Assembly (NCBI RefSeq): GCF_003634935.1
Contig: NZ_RBXO01000001.1
Span: forward strand, 4,179,501-4,243,500
DNA: 64,000 nt
Reading direction: 5' to 3'
Source of the DNA: Saccharothrix australiensis
Lineage (GTDB): Bacteria; Actinomycetota; Actinomycetes; Mycobacteriales; Pseudonocardiaceae
A program made the position numbers and the translations under genes. How positions within the stretch are numbered: position 1 is the stretch's first letter; every line of letters starts with the position of its first letter. The notes beneath the pieces were generated by a model that was not told the DNA's origin, made no database searches, and worked only from the letters and a program-made list of their open reading frames with translations. Below, piece by piece: positions 34,386-42,638 of the stretch.

Positions 34386-34675
34386 GGCCCGAGCGCAGGG
34401 GCGGGACGCCCCGGTGCCCGATCGGAACATCGACCGGAACGGGTGGCGGGAACCAGTCTGTCGGGTGGCAGTCCACGCACGGCTTCACCGGATCGGGGTG
34501 CCGTGTGGGGGTGCGGCGCGCGGTGCGGGGCTGCCTGGCCTCCCGTCGCGCCGGCAGGGCACCGGGTCGGTGACCACGCACCGTGTCGGCGTCACACCAC
34601 AGTGTGGAAGTCAAGAAATAACCACTACGGTGACGATCGAGTCGGGGGTTGACGTCCCGCCGGTACGGTGACGCC

Positions 34676-35503
34676 ATGAAGATCCTGGTCTCCGCGGACA
34701 TGGAGGGCGCGACGGGGGTCACGTGGACCGCCGACGTCGTGCCAGGGACCGAGCAGTGGCAGCGGTTCCGGCGGCTGTTCACCGGCGACGTCAACGCGTG
34801 CGTCGCCGGGGCCCTCGCCGGCGGCGCGACCGGCGTCCTGGTCAACGAGGCGCACTCCAGCCAGCGGAACCTCCTGCTGGAGGAACTGGACAGCCGCGCC
34901 CGGCTGCTCACCGGGCGGCACAAGCCGCTGTCGATGATGCAGGGCGTCGACAGCGGCGTCGACGGCGTGGTGTTCCTCGGCTACCACGCGGGCGCGGGCG
35001 AGGAGGGCGTGCTCGCCCACACCTACCTGGAGAACTCCGTCACCGGGGTGTGGCTCGACGGCGTGCCGGCGGGCGAAGGCCGCCTCAACGCCGCGCTGGC
35101 CCGCGAGCACGGGGTGCCCGTCCTGCTCGTCACCGGCGACGACCGCGCCTGCGCCGACGCCCGCGACTACGCGCCCACCGCCGAACTGGTCGCCGTGAAG
35201 GAGTGCGTCAGCCGCTACGCCGCCGTGTGCGCCCCACCCGCGGTCACCGCCGAGCTGATCACCGCCGCCGCCCGCGCCGGCATGGCGCGGGCCGGACGCG
35301 ATGACGGCGCGGTGGAGGCGCACCACGTCGAGGTGGAGTTCGACGCCACCCACCTCGCCCTGGCCGCCACCGCGGTGCCCACGGTGCGGTCCGCCGGACC
35401 CCGGCGGGTCGCGTTCGACGCCGAGTCGATGACCCTGGCGATGCAGGCGTTCAAGGTCGTCACCGCGGTCGCCGCGGGCGCGGTGGAGGGCATTTATGGC
35501 TGA
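34676..35503 (+). CDS. dppA: D-aminopeptidase (M55, DppA-like)
   Basis: A 275-residue zinc peptidase that releases D-amino acids from short peptides, expected in the cytoplasm. Known M55 metal ligands and catalytic residues are present: Asp8 and Glu10 in SADMEG, His60 in VNEAH, His104 in LGYHAG, His115 in VLAHTYLENS, and Glu134. The C-terminal AFDAESMTLAMQAFKVVTA is typical. ATG 34676 gives the standard N-terminus. It overlaps the M20 peptidase gene by 8 bp, so the two are translationally coupled. Confidence 0.93.
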   Translation: MKILVSADMEGATGVTWTADVVPGTEQWQRFRRLFTGDVNACVAGALAGGATGVLVNEAHSSQRNLLLEELDSRARLLTGRHKPLSMMQGVDSGVDGVVFLGYHAGAGEEGVLAHTYLENSVTGVWLDGVPAGEGRLNAALAREHGVPVLLVTGDDRACADARDYAPTAELVAVKECVSRYAAVCAPPAVTAELITAAARAGMARAGRDDGAVEAHHVEVEFDATHLALAATAVPTVRSAGPRRVAFDAESMTLAMQAFKVVTAVAAGAVEGIYG

Positions 35504-36782
35504 GGACGTCGTCGACCTGTGCGCGGCGCTGCTGCGGATCGACACCACCAACCACGGCGGCGGCACCGCCGCCGGCGAACGCGAGGCCGCCGAGTTCGTC
35601 GCCGGGCACCTGGACGGCCTCGGCGTGCCCGCGTGCGTCCTGGAACCCGCGCCACGCCGCGCCAACGTGCTGGCCAGGGTGCCCGGCGACGACCCCGACC
35701 TGCCCGCGCTGCTCGTCCAGGCCCACCTCGACGTCGTGCCCGCCGACCCCGCCGAGTGGAGCGTGCCGCCGTTCGCCGGCGTCGAGCAGGACGGCTATTT
35801 GTGGGGACGCGGCGCGGTCGACATGAAGGACATGGTCGCCATGACGCTGTCGGTGGTCGGCTCCTGGTCGCGCGAAGGGCGGCGGCCGCGCCGCGACGTC
35901 GTGCTGGCGTTCGTCGCCGACGAGGAGGACCGGGGCGAGCACGGCGCGCGGTGGCTGGTCGAGCACCAGCGGGACTTCTTCACCGGCGTCGGCGCGGCGA
36001 TCAGCGAGTCCGGCGGGTACTCCCACCGGGTCGGCGCGCGTCGCCTGTACCCGATCGGGACCGCCGAGCGCGGGACGTCCCACCTGCGGCTGACCGCGCG
36101 CGGGCGCGCCGGGCACGGGTCGCGGCGCAACTCCCACAACGCCGTGGTGCACCTGGTGCGGGCGCTGGACCGCGTCGCCGCGCTGGAACACCCCGTGCGG
36201 CTCACCCCCGCCGTGCGGGCGTTCCTGGAACGCGCCGGCGAGGCGCTGGGCGTGGAGGTGGACCTGTCGGACGTGGACGGCACGCTCGCCCGCCTCGGGC
36301 CGGCGGCGGCGCTGGCCGAGTCCACGGTCCGCAACAGCACCACGCCGACGGTGCTGCAGGCCGGGTACAAGGTCAACGTCATCCCCGGCACGGCGTCGGC
36401 CGACGTCGACGTGCGCACGCTGCCCGGCACCGTGGACGAGCTGATGGCGTCGATCGACGCCGCGCTCGGCCCTCACGTGACGCGGGAGGTGCTGGAGTAC
36501 CAGCCGCCCGTGCAGGCCCCGATCGACTCGCCGTGGTTCGACGCGATGGCCGCCGCGCTGCGCGCCGAGGACCCGGAGGCCGTGGTGGTGCCCTACTGCA
36601 TGGGCGGCGGCACCGACGCCAAGGCGTTCAGCCGGTTGGGCATCGACTGCTACGGGTTCGCGCCGCTGGCCCTGCCCGAGGGCTACGACTACCGGGCGAT
36701 GGCCCACGGGGTGGACGAACGCGTGCCGGTGGAGGGCCTGCGGTTCGGCACGCGCGTGCTGGACCGGTTCCTGTCCTCCTGA
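35496..36782 (+). CDS. M20/M25/M40 family metallopeptidase
   Basis: A 428-residue di-zinc aminoacylase/dipeptidase-type enzyme. Zinc ligands and catalytic residues are visible: His77 in VQAHLDVVP, Asp109 in GRGAVDMKDM, the Glu pair at 143-144 in VADEEDRGEHGA, and a distal His in the final third. The dimerisation domain has ARGRAGHGSRRNSHNAV. With DppA it could complete hydrolysis of D-containing peptides, perhaps from cell-wall turnover. The start lies inside the end of dppA. Confidence 0.93.
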   Translation: MAEDVVDLCAALLRIDTTNHGGGTAAGEREAAEFVAGHLDGLGVPACVLEPAPRRANVLARVPGDDPDLPALLVQAHLDVVPADPAEWSVPPFAGVEQDGYLWGRGAVDMKDMVAMTLSVVGSWSREGRRPRRDVVLAFVADEEDRGEHGARWLVEHQRDFFTGVGAAISESGGYSHRVGARRLYPIGTAERGTSHLRLTARGRAGHGSRRNSHNAVVHLVRALDRVAALEHPVRLTPAVRAFLERAGEALGVEVDLSDVDGTLARLGPAAALAESTVRNSTTPTVLQAGYKVNVIPGTASADVDVRTLPGTVDELMASIDAALGPHVTREVLEYQPPVQAPIDSPWFDAMAAALRAEDPEAVVVPYCMGGGTDAKAFSRLGIDCYGFAPLALPEGYDYRAMAHGVDERVPVEGLRFGTRVLDRFLSS

Positions 36783-36902
36783 CGCGCCGGCGGCGCATCG
36801 CCGCGCCGCCGGCGCACCCGGCCCGGCACGGCGGCGCGGCGAACCCCGAGCGGCGGACTTCGACCGCACGACGTCCCGTGCACCGCGATCCGGCCGCCCT
36901 CG

Positions 36903-36962
36903 GGTGCCGCGCCCGGCCGCGAGGTGCCGCGCCTGGCCGCGAGGTGCCGCATGCGCGGCACC
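36903..36962. repeat. Three 20-bp GGTGCCGCGCC-GGCCGCGA repeats, last forming a hairpin
   Basis: Copies at 36903-36922 and 36923-36942 differ at one base. The third diverges into GGTGCCGC-ATGC-GCGGCACC (36943-36962), an 8-bp-arm palindrome. It lies between convergent genes (M20 peptidase and FAD monooxygenase), so a bidirectional terminator is possible. The rest of 36783-37154 holds a second imperfect direct repeat (GGCCCGGTCACGGGGAGG and a variant near 37081-37123) and no gene. Confidence 0.5.
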
Positions 36963-37154
36963 ACAGAGGCACGACCTGCGGTTGCTGTTCGACGCGGTGG
37001 CCGGGACGCGGTCTGCGGCGGCGGGTCCGGTGTGGCCTCCGGCCCCCGGTTCCAGTGTCCCACGGGGCACCGACGATTCCGGCCCGGTCACGGGGAGGGG
37101 ATTGCGGCCCGGTCACCGGGAGGACGCGATGCGCCTCGGCCCGTCCCGTCGCGG

Positions 37155-38294
37155 TCAGTCGCCGAGCAGCGCGGTGGGTTTGCCGACCAGGCTGGTCGCG
37201 ATGCGGCGGTCCACCCACGGCAGGCGGGCCAGGCGCATCGCCCACCGCCGGACGTGCAGGCGCAGCGGCGTGGCGGGCAGGAACCACCGCGCGCCCGCGC
37301 GCGCCACCCGCTGCTTCTCCACGACGACGGGCCGCCAGCGGCGCTCGTAGGCGTCCGGGTCGTCCAGGTGTTCGGCCAGCACGAACGCCCCGCCCATGCC
37401 GAGCGACGCACCCTGGCCCGCCAGCAGCGACACCGCGCCGCACGCGTCGCCGACGAGCACCACCCGGCCCGACCGCCACCGGGGCAGCTCGACCTGCGCC
37501 ACCTGGTCGTAGAAGATCTCCGGCGGGCACCGCTCCAGCACGCGCGGCACGATCCAGCCGAGCGTCCCGTAGGTCGCGCGCACCGCCGCCCGCGGGTCGG
37601 CGGGCAGGGTCGGGTCCGGTGTCCGGTGCACCGTGAACGCCGCGACGCCCCCGTCGCGCAGCCCGTAGCAGCCGACCTGCCCGCCCACCGTGTCGGTCAG
37701 GCAGAACCGACCCGCGACCAGCCGGTGGACCTCCGGGTCGGTGAAGGTGAACGCCGCCGTGTGGAAACCGAGGTAGCGGAGAAACTCCGCCTCGTCGCCG
37801 AACACCAGCCGCCGCACGGTCGAGTGGATGCCGTCCGCGCCGACGAGCAGGTCCGCGTCCAGCGACGTGCCGTCGGACAGCGCGACCGAGACGCCGTCGG
37901 CGCGGTCGTCCACGGCGACGACGGCCGCCCCGAACCGCAGGTCGACCTCCGGCGGCAGGGCGGTCCGCAGGATCAGTTCGACGTCGGGGCGCATGATGCT
38001 GGTCATCCGCCCGTGCAGGCCGGCGGCGAACCGCTCGAAGCTGAGCCCGGCCCGCCGCCGCCCGGTCCCGTCGTGGTAGCCGGCCTCCAGGAACCGGTAC
38101 CCGAGCTCGTGGAACCGGGGCAGCAGGCCCATCCGCTCGGCGACGTCGTAGCCCGGACCGAAGAAGTCGATCATGTAGCCCTCGGGGCGCGGCCCGCGCG
38201 ACCTCTCCACCACCACGACCTCGTGCCCGGTGGTCGCCAGGCGTCCGGCGAGGGTCAGGCCCGCGATGCCCGCCCCGCACACCACGACCCTCAC
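37155..38294 (-). CDS. FAD-dependent monooxygenase (UbiH/PHBH type)
   Basis: A 379-residue aromatic-hydroxylase-like flavoprotein. The FAD-binding GxGxxG motif is VVVCGAGIAGLTLAGRL at the N-terminus with the dinucleotide-closing Glu in VVVVERS. DADLLVGADGIHSTVR is the DG motif contacting both FAD and NAD(P)H. VVLVGDACGAVSLLAGQGAS is the GD motif binding the FAD ribityl chain. The substrate is unknown. The GTG start overlaps the TGA of the TetR gene (GTGA), so the regulator and enzyme form one transcript, a usual arrangement for self-controlled detoxification. Confidence 0.92.
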   Translation of the reverse strand: MRVVVCGAGIAGLTLAGRLATTGHEVVVVERSRGPRPEGYMIDFFGPGYDVAERMGLLPRFHELGYRFLEAGYHDGTGRRRAGLSFERFAAGLHGRMTSIMRPDVELILRTALPPEVDLRFGAAVVAVDDRADGVSVALSDGTSLDADLLVGADGIHSTVRRLVFGDEAEFLRYLGFHTAAFTFTDPEVHRLVAGRFCLTDTVGGQVGCYGLRDGGVAAFTVHRTPDPTLPADPRAAVRATYGTLGWIVPRVLERCPPEIFYDQVAQVELPRWRSGRVVLVGDACGAVSLLAGQGASLGMGGAFVLAEHLDDPDAYERRWRPVVVEKQRVARAGARWFLPATPLRLHVRRWAMRLARLPWVDRRIATSLVGKPTALLGD

Positions 38295-38815
38295 CGCAGC
38301 ACCCTCCCCAGCACCGGCACGACCACCGCGCGCGACAGGTCGGGGTCCAGCGCGCGGTGCAGCAGCACGCCGTCGACGGCCGCCGCCAGCACCGCCGCGG
38401 TCGCGTCGGGTGTCGGCACGCCGCGCGCGGCCAGCCACGCCGACAGCACCCGGCGGAACTCCGCCAGCAGCTCGCCGACGGCCTGCCGCAGCGCGTCGTT
38501 GCGGGAGGCGGCGAGGAACGTCTCGACGAACAGCTCCTGCCCGCCCGCCTCGTCCAGGGCCGAGAACAGCGCGTCCACCGCGTGCTCCGGCGTCGGGGAC
38601 GAGTCCAGCAGGTCGGGCAGCCCCGCGAGCGCGGCCCGCAGCGCGCCGACCGACGCCTCCACCAGCACCGCCTGCGTCGAGTCGAAGTGGTAGTGCACCA
38701 CGCCCGACCCGACCCCCGCCCGGTCGGCCAGCACCCGCGTGCTGACCGCGCCCCAGCCCTTCTCCGCGATCAGCTCGACCGCCGCCTCCAGCAGCCGTTC
38801 CCGCACCGATGTCAT
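38291..38815 (-). CDS. TetR family transcriptional regulator
   Basis: A 174-residue repressor. HTH at about residues 5-50 (LLEAAVELIAEKGWGAVSTR, VLADRAGVGSGVVHYHFDS). ATG 38815 is preferred because AGGTGGGG lies six bases upstream. The twin palindromes at 38834-38871 sit directly upstream, making autoregulation and control of the co-transcribed monooxygenase very likely. Confidence 0.9.
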   Translation of the reverse strand: MTSVRERLLEAAVELIAEKGWGAVSTRVLADRAGVGSGVVHYHFDSTQAVLVEASVGALRAALAGLPDLLDSSPTPEHAVDALFSALDEAGGQELFVETFLAASRNDALRQAVGELLAEFRRVLSAWLAARGVPTPDATAAVLAAAVDGVLLHRALDPDLSRAVVVPVLGRVLR

Positions 38816-38833
38816 GTCGCACCCCACCTGTTT

Positions 38834-38871
38834 GGACGATCGTCCAGGACGACTGTACAGGACGATCGTCC
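38834..38871. promoter_or_regulatory. Twin TetR operators GGACGATCGTCC
   Basis: GGACGATCGTCC is present exactly at 38834-38845 and 38860-38871, centres 26 bp apart. The flanks are symmetric, TTT before the first and AAA after the second. It begins 19 bp upstream of the TetR start codon, within the presumed promoter. Confidence 0.75.
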
Positions 38872-39090
38872 AAACGTCGGCGGGTCATGGCGCGCACCTC
38901 GGCACGCCCGCGAACACCGGCGGCCGTGCGCCCTCCGCCGGCACGTCCGCCCGCTGGGCACCGCTCGACGGGCGGAAAGGGGACACCTCCACGTCGTCGG
39001 CGAACCGCCGGACGCGTGCACGAACCCGTCCCCCAGCACCGTCCGCCGCCCGCCGACGACCACGCCCCGCCGGTAGTCCTCGGCGGTGGG

Positions 39091-39134
39091 CCCGGTGGTG
39101 GGTTCCCCAGCGCGGCGGGGAACCCACCACCGGG
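39091..39134. terminator. 18-bp perfect hairpin downstream of SHMT-like gene
   Basis: CCCGGTGGTGGGTTCCCC (39091-39108) and GGGGAACCCACCACCGGG (39117-39134) are perfectly complementary around an 8-base loop. It ends 3 bp before the SHMT-like stop codon (minus strand, 39138), so it is that gene's terminator. No T-tract, as is common in actinobacteria. Confidence 0.75.
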
Positions 39135-39137
39135 AGT

Positions 39138-40457
39138 TCAGGCCGAGCGCCCGTCGACCTCCCGGCGCAGCGCGACGGCGTCCGCGCGCACCCGGTCCGG
39201 CGCTTCCCCGTCCAGCAGGGCACGGCGCACCAGGTCCGCGACGGCGGGCTGGTCCTCCGGGGTGAAGCCGCGGCGGGTGATCTCCTGGGTGCCGATGCGC
39301 AGCCCGCGCAGCCCCTCGTCGGCCCGCTGCCACGGCAGCCCGATACCGCTGAGGTAGACGCCCGCCTCGCCGAGCAGCGCGCTGGCCGCCTCACCGCCGC
39401 CCAGGGCCAGGGCGTCCACCGCGACGTGGTGCGAGCGGGTGAACTCGCCGTCGCGGGACGCCACCCGGAACCCGCCGTCGTGCAGGGCCCGCGCCAGCGC
39501 CCGCGCGTTGGCCAGGCAGGCCGCGGCGTACGGGCGGCCGTGCTCGGCCAGCTCGGCGGCGGTCACGGCGAGCGCGCCCAGGCGACCCGCGTCGTAGTTG
39601 GCCAGCATCCCCGGGTAGGCGACGGTCGAGACCCGTTCGGCGAGCGCCGCGTCGCGGGTGACCACGCAGCCGCCGGACGGCCCGCCGAACGACTTGTAGG
39701 TCGAGAACGTCAGCACGTGCGCCCCGTCGCGCAGCGGGCGCTGGAACACCCCGCCCGCCACCAGCCCGGCCACGTGGGAGGCGTCGTAGAGCAGGATCGC
39801 GCCGACCTCGTCGCACGCCGCCCGCACCGCGGCCACGTCGTGCGGGAACAGCATCAAGCTGGCCCCGACGACCACGATCCGCGGCCGGTGCACGCGCAGG
39901 AACGCGGGCAGCCGCGCGTAGTCCAGGTCGAGCCGCTCCGGGTCGTAGGGCAGGTCCACGACGGTCAGGCCGCGCACCGCGGGCACGCCCTGCGCGTGGT
40001 GGCTGGCGTGCCCGCCGGCGACCTCGGGCAGCACGGCGATCCTGTCGCCGGGCCGGGCGAACGCCGTGTACACGGCGAGGTTGGCCAGGGTGGCGCTCTG
40101 CAGCCGCACCTCCGCGTAGGAGCCCTCCATCAGCTCGGCGACCAGCAGCGGCGCGAGCACCTCCAGGGTGTCCAGGTGGTCGAGGCCGACCTGGTACTTC
40201 TCGCCCGGCCACCCCATGCTGGGCCGGCCGGACACCGAGGGCGCGTGCGCGGCGGCGGCGGCCGGGCTCGGGACGTTGGTGCCCGCGTAGAGCACGATGC
40301 CGTCGTCGTCCACCTGACCGGCGTGCGCCGCGAGCGCGCGGTGGACGGTGCGCGCGACGCCCGCCGCGCTGAGGTCGGCGGACACGGCGGCCTCCACCTC
40401 GGCCAGGCGGCGCTGCGCACGGGCGGAGGCCCACGGGGCGATCCTGCTGTTGGTCAC
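39138..40457 (-). CDS. Serine hydroxymethyltransferase-like PLP enzyme
   Basis: A 439-residue fold-type I PLP enzyme of the SHMT family. LYDASHVAGLVAGG gives the cofactor Asp225 and His228. FSTYKSFGGPSGG carries the Schiff-base Lys255. Family motifs differ from housekeeping GlyA, where T-T-T-T-H-K is usual, so this is a paralogue. Such variants act as alpha-methylserine or threonine-aldolase/transaldolase-like enzymes. The exact reaction cannot be told. The start ATG is 203 bp from the divergent phosphatase gene. Confidence 0.87.
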   Translation of the reverse strand: MTNSRIAPWASARAQRRLAEVEAAVSADLSAAGVARTVHRALAAHAGQVDDDGIVLYAGTNVPSPAAAAAHAPSVSGRPSMGWPGEKYQVGLDHLDTLEVLAPLLVAELMEGSYAEVRLQSATLANLAVYTAFARPGDRIAVLPEVAGGHASHHAQGVPAVRGLTVVDLPYDPERLDLDYARLPAFLRVHRPRIVVVGASLMLFPHDVAAVRAACDEVGAILLYDASHVAGLVAGGVFQRPLRDGAHVLTFSTYKSFGGPSGGCVVTRDAALAERVSTVAYPGMLANYDAGRLGALAVTAAELAEHGRPYAAACLANARALARALHDGGFRVASRDGEFTRSHHVAVDALALGGGEAASALLGEAGVYLSGIGLPWQRADEGLRGLRIGTQEITRRGFTPEDQPAVADLVRRALLDGEAPDRVRADAVALRREVDGRSA

Positions 40458-40660
40458 GCGCCGACGCTAGGGCCGCCGGCCGACGACCCGCGACCGCCCG
40501 GCGTCGCGGGTTCTTCCTACGGCTGTCGGAAAGAGCGACTGCCGTCCGACGCGCGAAGGAGCGCGCCCGGTGGCCACGGGGTCGCCCGATCGGAGACTTG
40601 CCGCCGCCGCCGGTGTGCACGACGGTGACCGGCATCGAATCCGACTCGGGAAGACGACCT

Positions 40661-41386
40661 GTGACTCCTCTCATCGCCACCGACCTCGTGGTCGGCACGG
40701 CCACCTCGCCCGGCCCGTCGCGGCCCCGCAACGCCGACGCGCACGCCGTGCACACCCACCACGGCCGGGTGGCCGCCGGGGTGGTCGACGGCACCGGCTC
40801 CGACGAGTCCGTGGCCGCGCTGGCCGCCGACGCCGTCGGCGCCGCGGTCCGGCGGGCGGCGCGCAGCAGCCCCGTGATCGGCGTGGTGCACGCCGCGGAG
40901 CTGTGCTGCGACTACGACGCCGACGGCTCCGCCCCCGTGCGCCCGACCGGCGCGATCGTGGTGGCCTCGACCCGGCCGGGTCTGCTGTGGCGGATCGCCT
41001 GGGCCGGGGACAGCTCCGCCTACGGCTGGCACGGCGGCGACCGCGGGCTGGTCCGCGTCACCACCCCGCACACGCGCGGGGAGGAGCTGCGCCGCGAGGG
41101 CGCGCCGGAGGAGGAAGCGAGGCGGCACGACCACCAACTGCTGAACTCGCTGGCGCGGGTGCCGCTGTACGGCGTCGAGGCGGTGGAGGCCATCGCGCCG
41201 CTGCTCGTGCTCGCCTCCGACGGGCTGGCCGCCGCCCCGCTGCCGGCGCTGGCCGAGGTGCTGCGCGACCACCACCGCGACCCGCGGGCGTGCGCGGACG
41301 CGCTGCTGGCCGCCGCGCGCGACCACGGGTCGCAGGACGACATCACCGTCGTGGTGATACCCCACCCCGAGGCCGAAGGGAGGTGA
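40661..41386 (+). CDS. PP2C-like serine/threonine phosphatase domain protein
   Basis: A 241-residue PPM-fold protein. Recognisable motifs: SRPRNADAHAV (motif with the first metal-ligand region), GVVDGTGSDESVAALAADAV (usual D-G-x-G loop), RIAWAGDSSAYGW and SQDDITVVVIPHPE. The metal-binding Asp in DGTG, GDS and DDIT are kept. The GTG at 40661 follows GGGAAGA. The stop TGA sits inside the ribosome site of the 28-residue gene downstream, coupling the two. Confidence 0.82.
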   Translation: MTPLIATDLVVGTATSPGPSRPRNADAHAVHTHHGRVAAGVVDGTGSDESVAALAADAVGAAVRRAARSSPVIGVVHAAELCCDYDADGSAPVRPTGAIVVASTRPGLLWRIAWAGDSSAYGWHGGDRGLVRVTTPHTRGEELRREGAPEEEARRHDHQLLNSLARVPLYGVEAVEAIAPLLVLASDGLAAAPLPALAEVLRDHHRDPRACADALLAAARDHGSQDDITVVVIPHPEAEGR

Positions 41387-41392
41387 CCTGTC

Positions 41393-41479
41393 GTGGCCGA
41401 CCCGAAGAACCCGCCGGGCGACGAGAGCCCCACGGAGGAGTTCCCGCGCGTTCCCCCCGATCCGCAACCGAAGGAGTAG
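41393..41479 (+). CDS. 28-residue acidic peptide coupled to the phosphatase
   Basis: GTG at 41393 to TAG at 41479. The leader GGGAGGTGACC is a near-perfect ribosome binding site seven bases upstream and overlaps the phosphatase stop. The peptide begins ADPKNPPGDESPTEEFPRV after the initiator and is rich in Pro, Asp and Glu, predicted disordered. It is followed directly by a terminator hairpin. Function unknown. Confidence 0.6.
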   Translation: MADPKNPPGDESPTEEFPRVPPDPQPKE

Positions 41480-41493
41480 GCCGCGAACGGCGC

Positions 41494-41525
41494 AACGCCC
41501 CACCCCCGCGGGGGAACGGGGCGTT
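41494..41525 (+). terminator. Hairpin terminator AACGCCCC...GGGGCGTT
   Basis: AACGCCCC (41494-41501) pairs with GGGGCGTT (41518-41525), extended inside by CCCCC/GGGGG. It follows the 28-residue gene by 15 bp and precedes the PucR-type gene. Confidence 0.65.
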
Positions 41526-41590
41526 CGTCGGCGGGAGAACGAGTCGAAGGCGCGTCCCCCGCGGTGCGCCCGGCTTCCTACAGTTGTCGG

Positions 41591-42433
41591 ATGCAGGAGC
41601 TGCTGGACGAGCTGTCCCGCGAGCTGGGCCGGGGCGTGTCGGTGGACGACGTGTCCGGCCGGGTGGTCGCGCACAGCGCGCAGACCGACGACGTGGACGC
41701 GGCACGGGTGCGCGCCATCCTCGCCCGGCGCGTGCCGCCGGAGGTCGCGGCCTGGCAGGACCGGCACGGCGTCGCGGCCGCGACCGGCCCGGTCCGGGTG
41801 CCCGCGAACGAGGACCTGGGTTTCCAGGCGCGCGTGGTGTTCCCGTTGCGGCACAACGGGGTCCTGGTCGGCTACCTGTGGGTGCTCGGCGAGGTCGACC
41901 CGGCGCGGGTGACCGGGCACCTGCCCGCGCTGGCCGCCGGCGTCCGGGTCGGGGAGCGCACGCCGGTCCGGGTGGTGGTGGCGCTGCGCCCGCGCGTGGT
42001 GCGGACCGTGCCCGCCGAGGGCCCGCCGCCGGAGCTGGCCGGGCACGTGGGCGTGAGCGACCCGCACCCGCCCGACCGCGCCGGGACGGCCTACGGGCAG
42101 GCGTTGGCGGCGGCGGAGCTGTCCGCGCTCGACCCGGCGCTGCCGAGGGTCGCGCGCTGGTCGGACCTGGGCGCGTACCGGCTGCTGCTGGGCGCGGCGC
42201 CGGAGGACGTGCTGGCCGGGTTGAGCGACGTGCTGCGCGCGACGCTGGAGGCGTACCTGGACGCCGGGTGCGACGCCCGCGCCACCGCCGAGGCGCTGCA
42301 CCTGCACCGCACCAGCCTGTACTACCGGCTGGGCCGGATCGCCGCCGCCACCGGGCGGGACCTGGCCGACGGGCGGACGAGGCTGGAACTGCACCTGGCG
42401 CTGAAGCTGACGCGGCTGGGCCGCCGCTCCTGA
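41591..42433 (+). CDS. PucR/CdaR-type transcriptional regulator
   Basis: A 280-residue regulator. The N-terminal half is a small GAF-like sensor domain beginning QELLDELSRELGRGVSVDD. The C-terminal PucR HTH_30 domain reads LRATLEAYLDAGCDARATA, then EALHLHRTSLYYRLGRI. ATG 41591 gives the standard start. It is a stand-alone gene in an intergenic setting rich in terminators, so its target genes are not evident. Confidence 0.88.
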   Translation: MQELLDELSRELGRGVSVDDVSGRVVAHSAQTDDVDAARVRAILARRVPPEVAAWQDRHGVAAATGPVRVPANEDLGFQARVVFPLRHNGVLVGYLWVLGEVDPARVTGHLPALAAGVRVGERTPVRVVVALRPRVVRTVPAEGPPPELAGHVGVSDPHPPDRAGTAYGQALAAAELSALDPALPRVARWSDLGAYRLLLGAAPEDVLAGLSDVLRATLEAYLDAGCDARATAEALHLHRTSLYYRLGRIAAATGRDLADGRTRLELHLALKLTRLGRRS

Positions 42434-42565
42434 CCGGCGGCGTCGATGCCCGGACCACCTGCCCGGCCTCCCGCGCGGGTCTCGTCGGCGGGCCGACGAC
42501 CCGGAAGCGCCGACCACGGGCTCGGAACCGGCTCCCGTGACGTGGCCCCGCCCGCCCGCGTGGGC

Positions 42566-42612
42566 GGGGCGTGGGCGGGAACGGCCGTGGGAGCCGTTCC
42601 CGCCCACGCCCC
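42566..42612. terminator. 20-bp perfect hairpin between convergent genes
   Basis: GGGGCGTGGGCGGGAACGGC (42566-42585) and its exact reverse complement at 42593-42612 form a 20-bp stem with a 7-base loop. A smaller CCCCGCCC/GGGCGGGG hairpin lies just upstream. It serves the PucR gene (stop 42433) and the minus-strand protease (stop 42639). Confidence 0.75.
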
Positions 42613-42638
42613 TGGTGGAACGGGTACGCGGTACCCGC

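Noticed and set aside
38880-39090. Minus-strand fragment reading GVVVGGRRTVLGDGFVHAS
   Set aside because: It looks protein-like over a short stretch but no family or start could be assigned.
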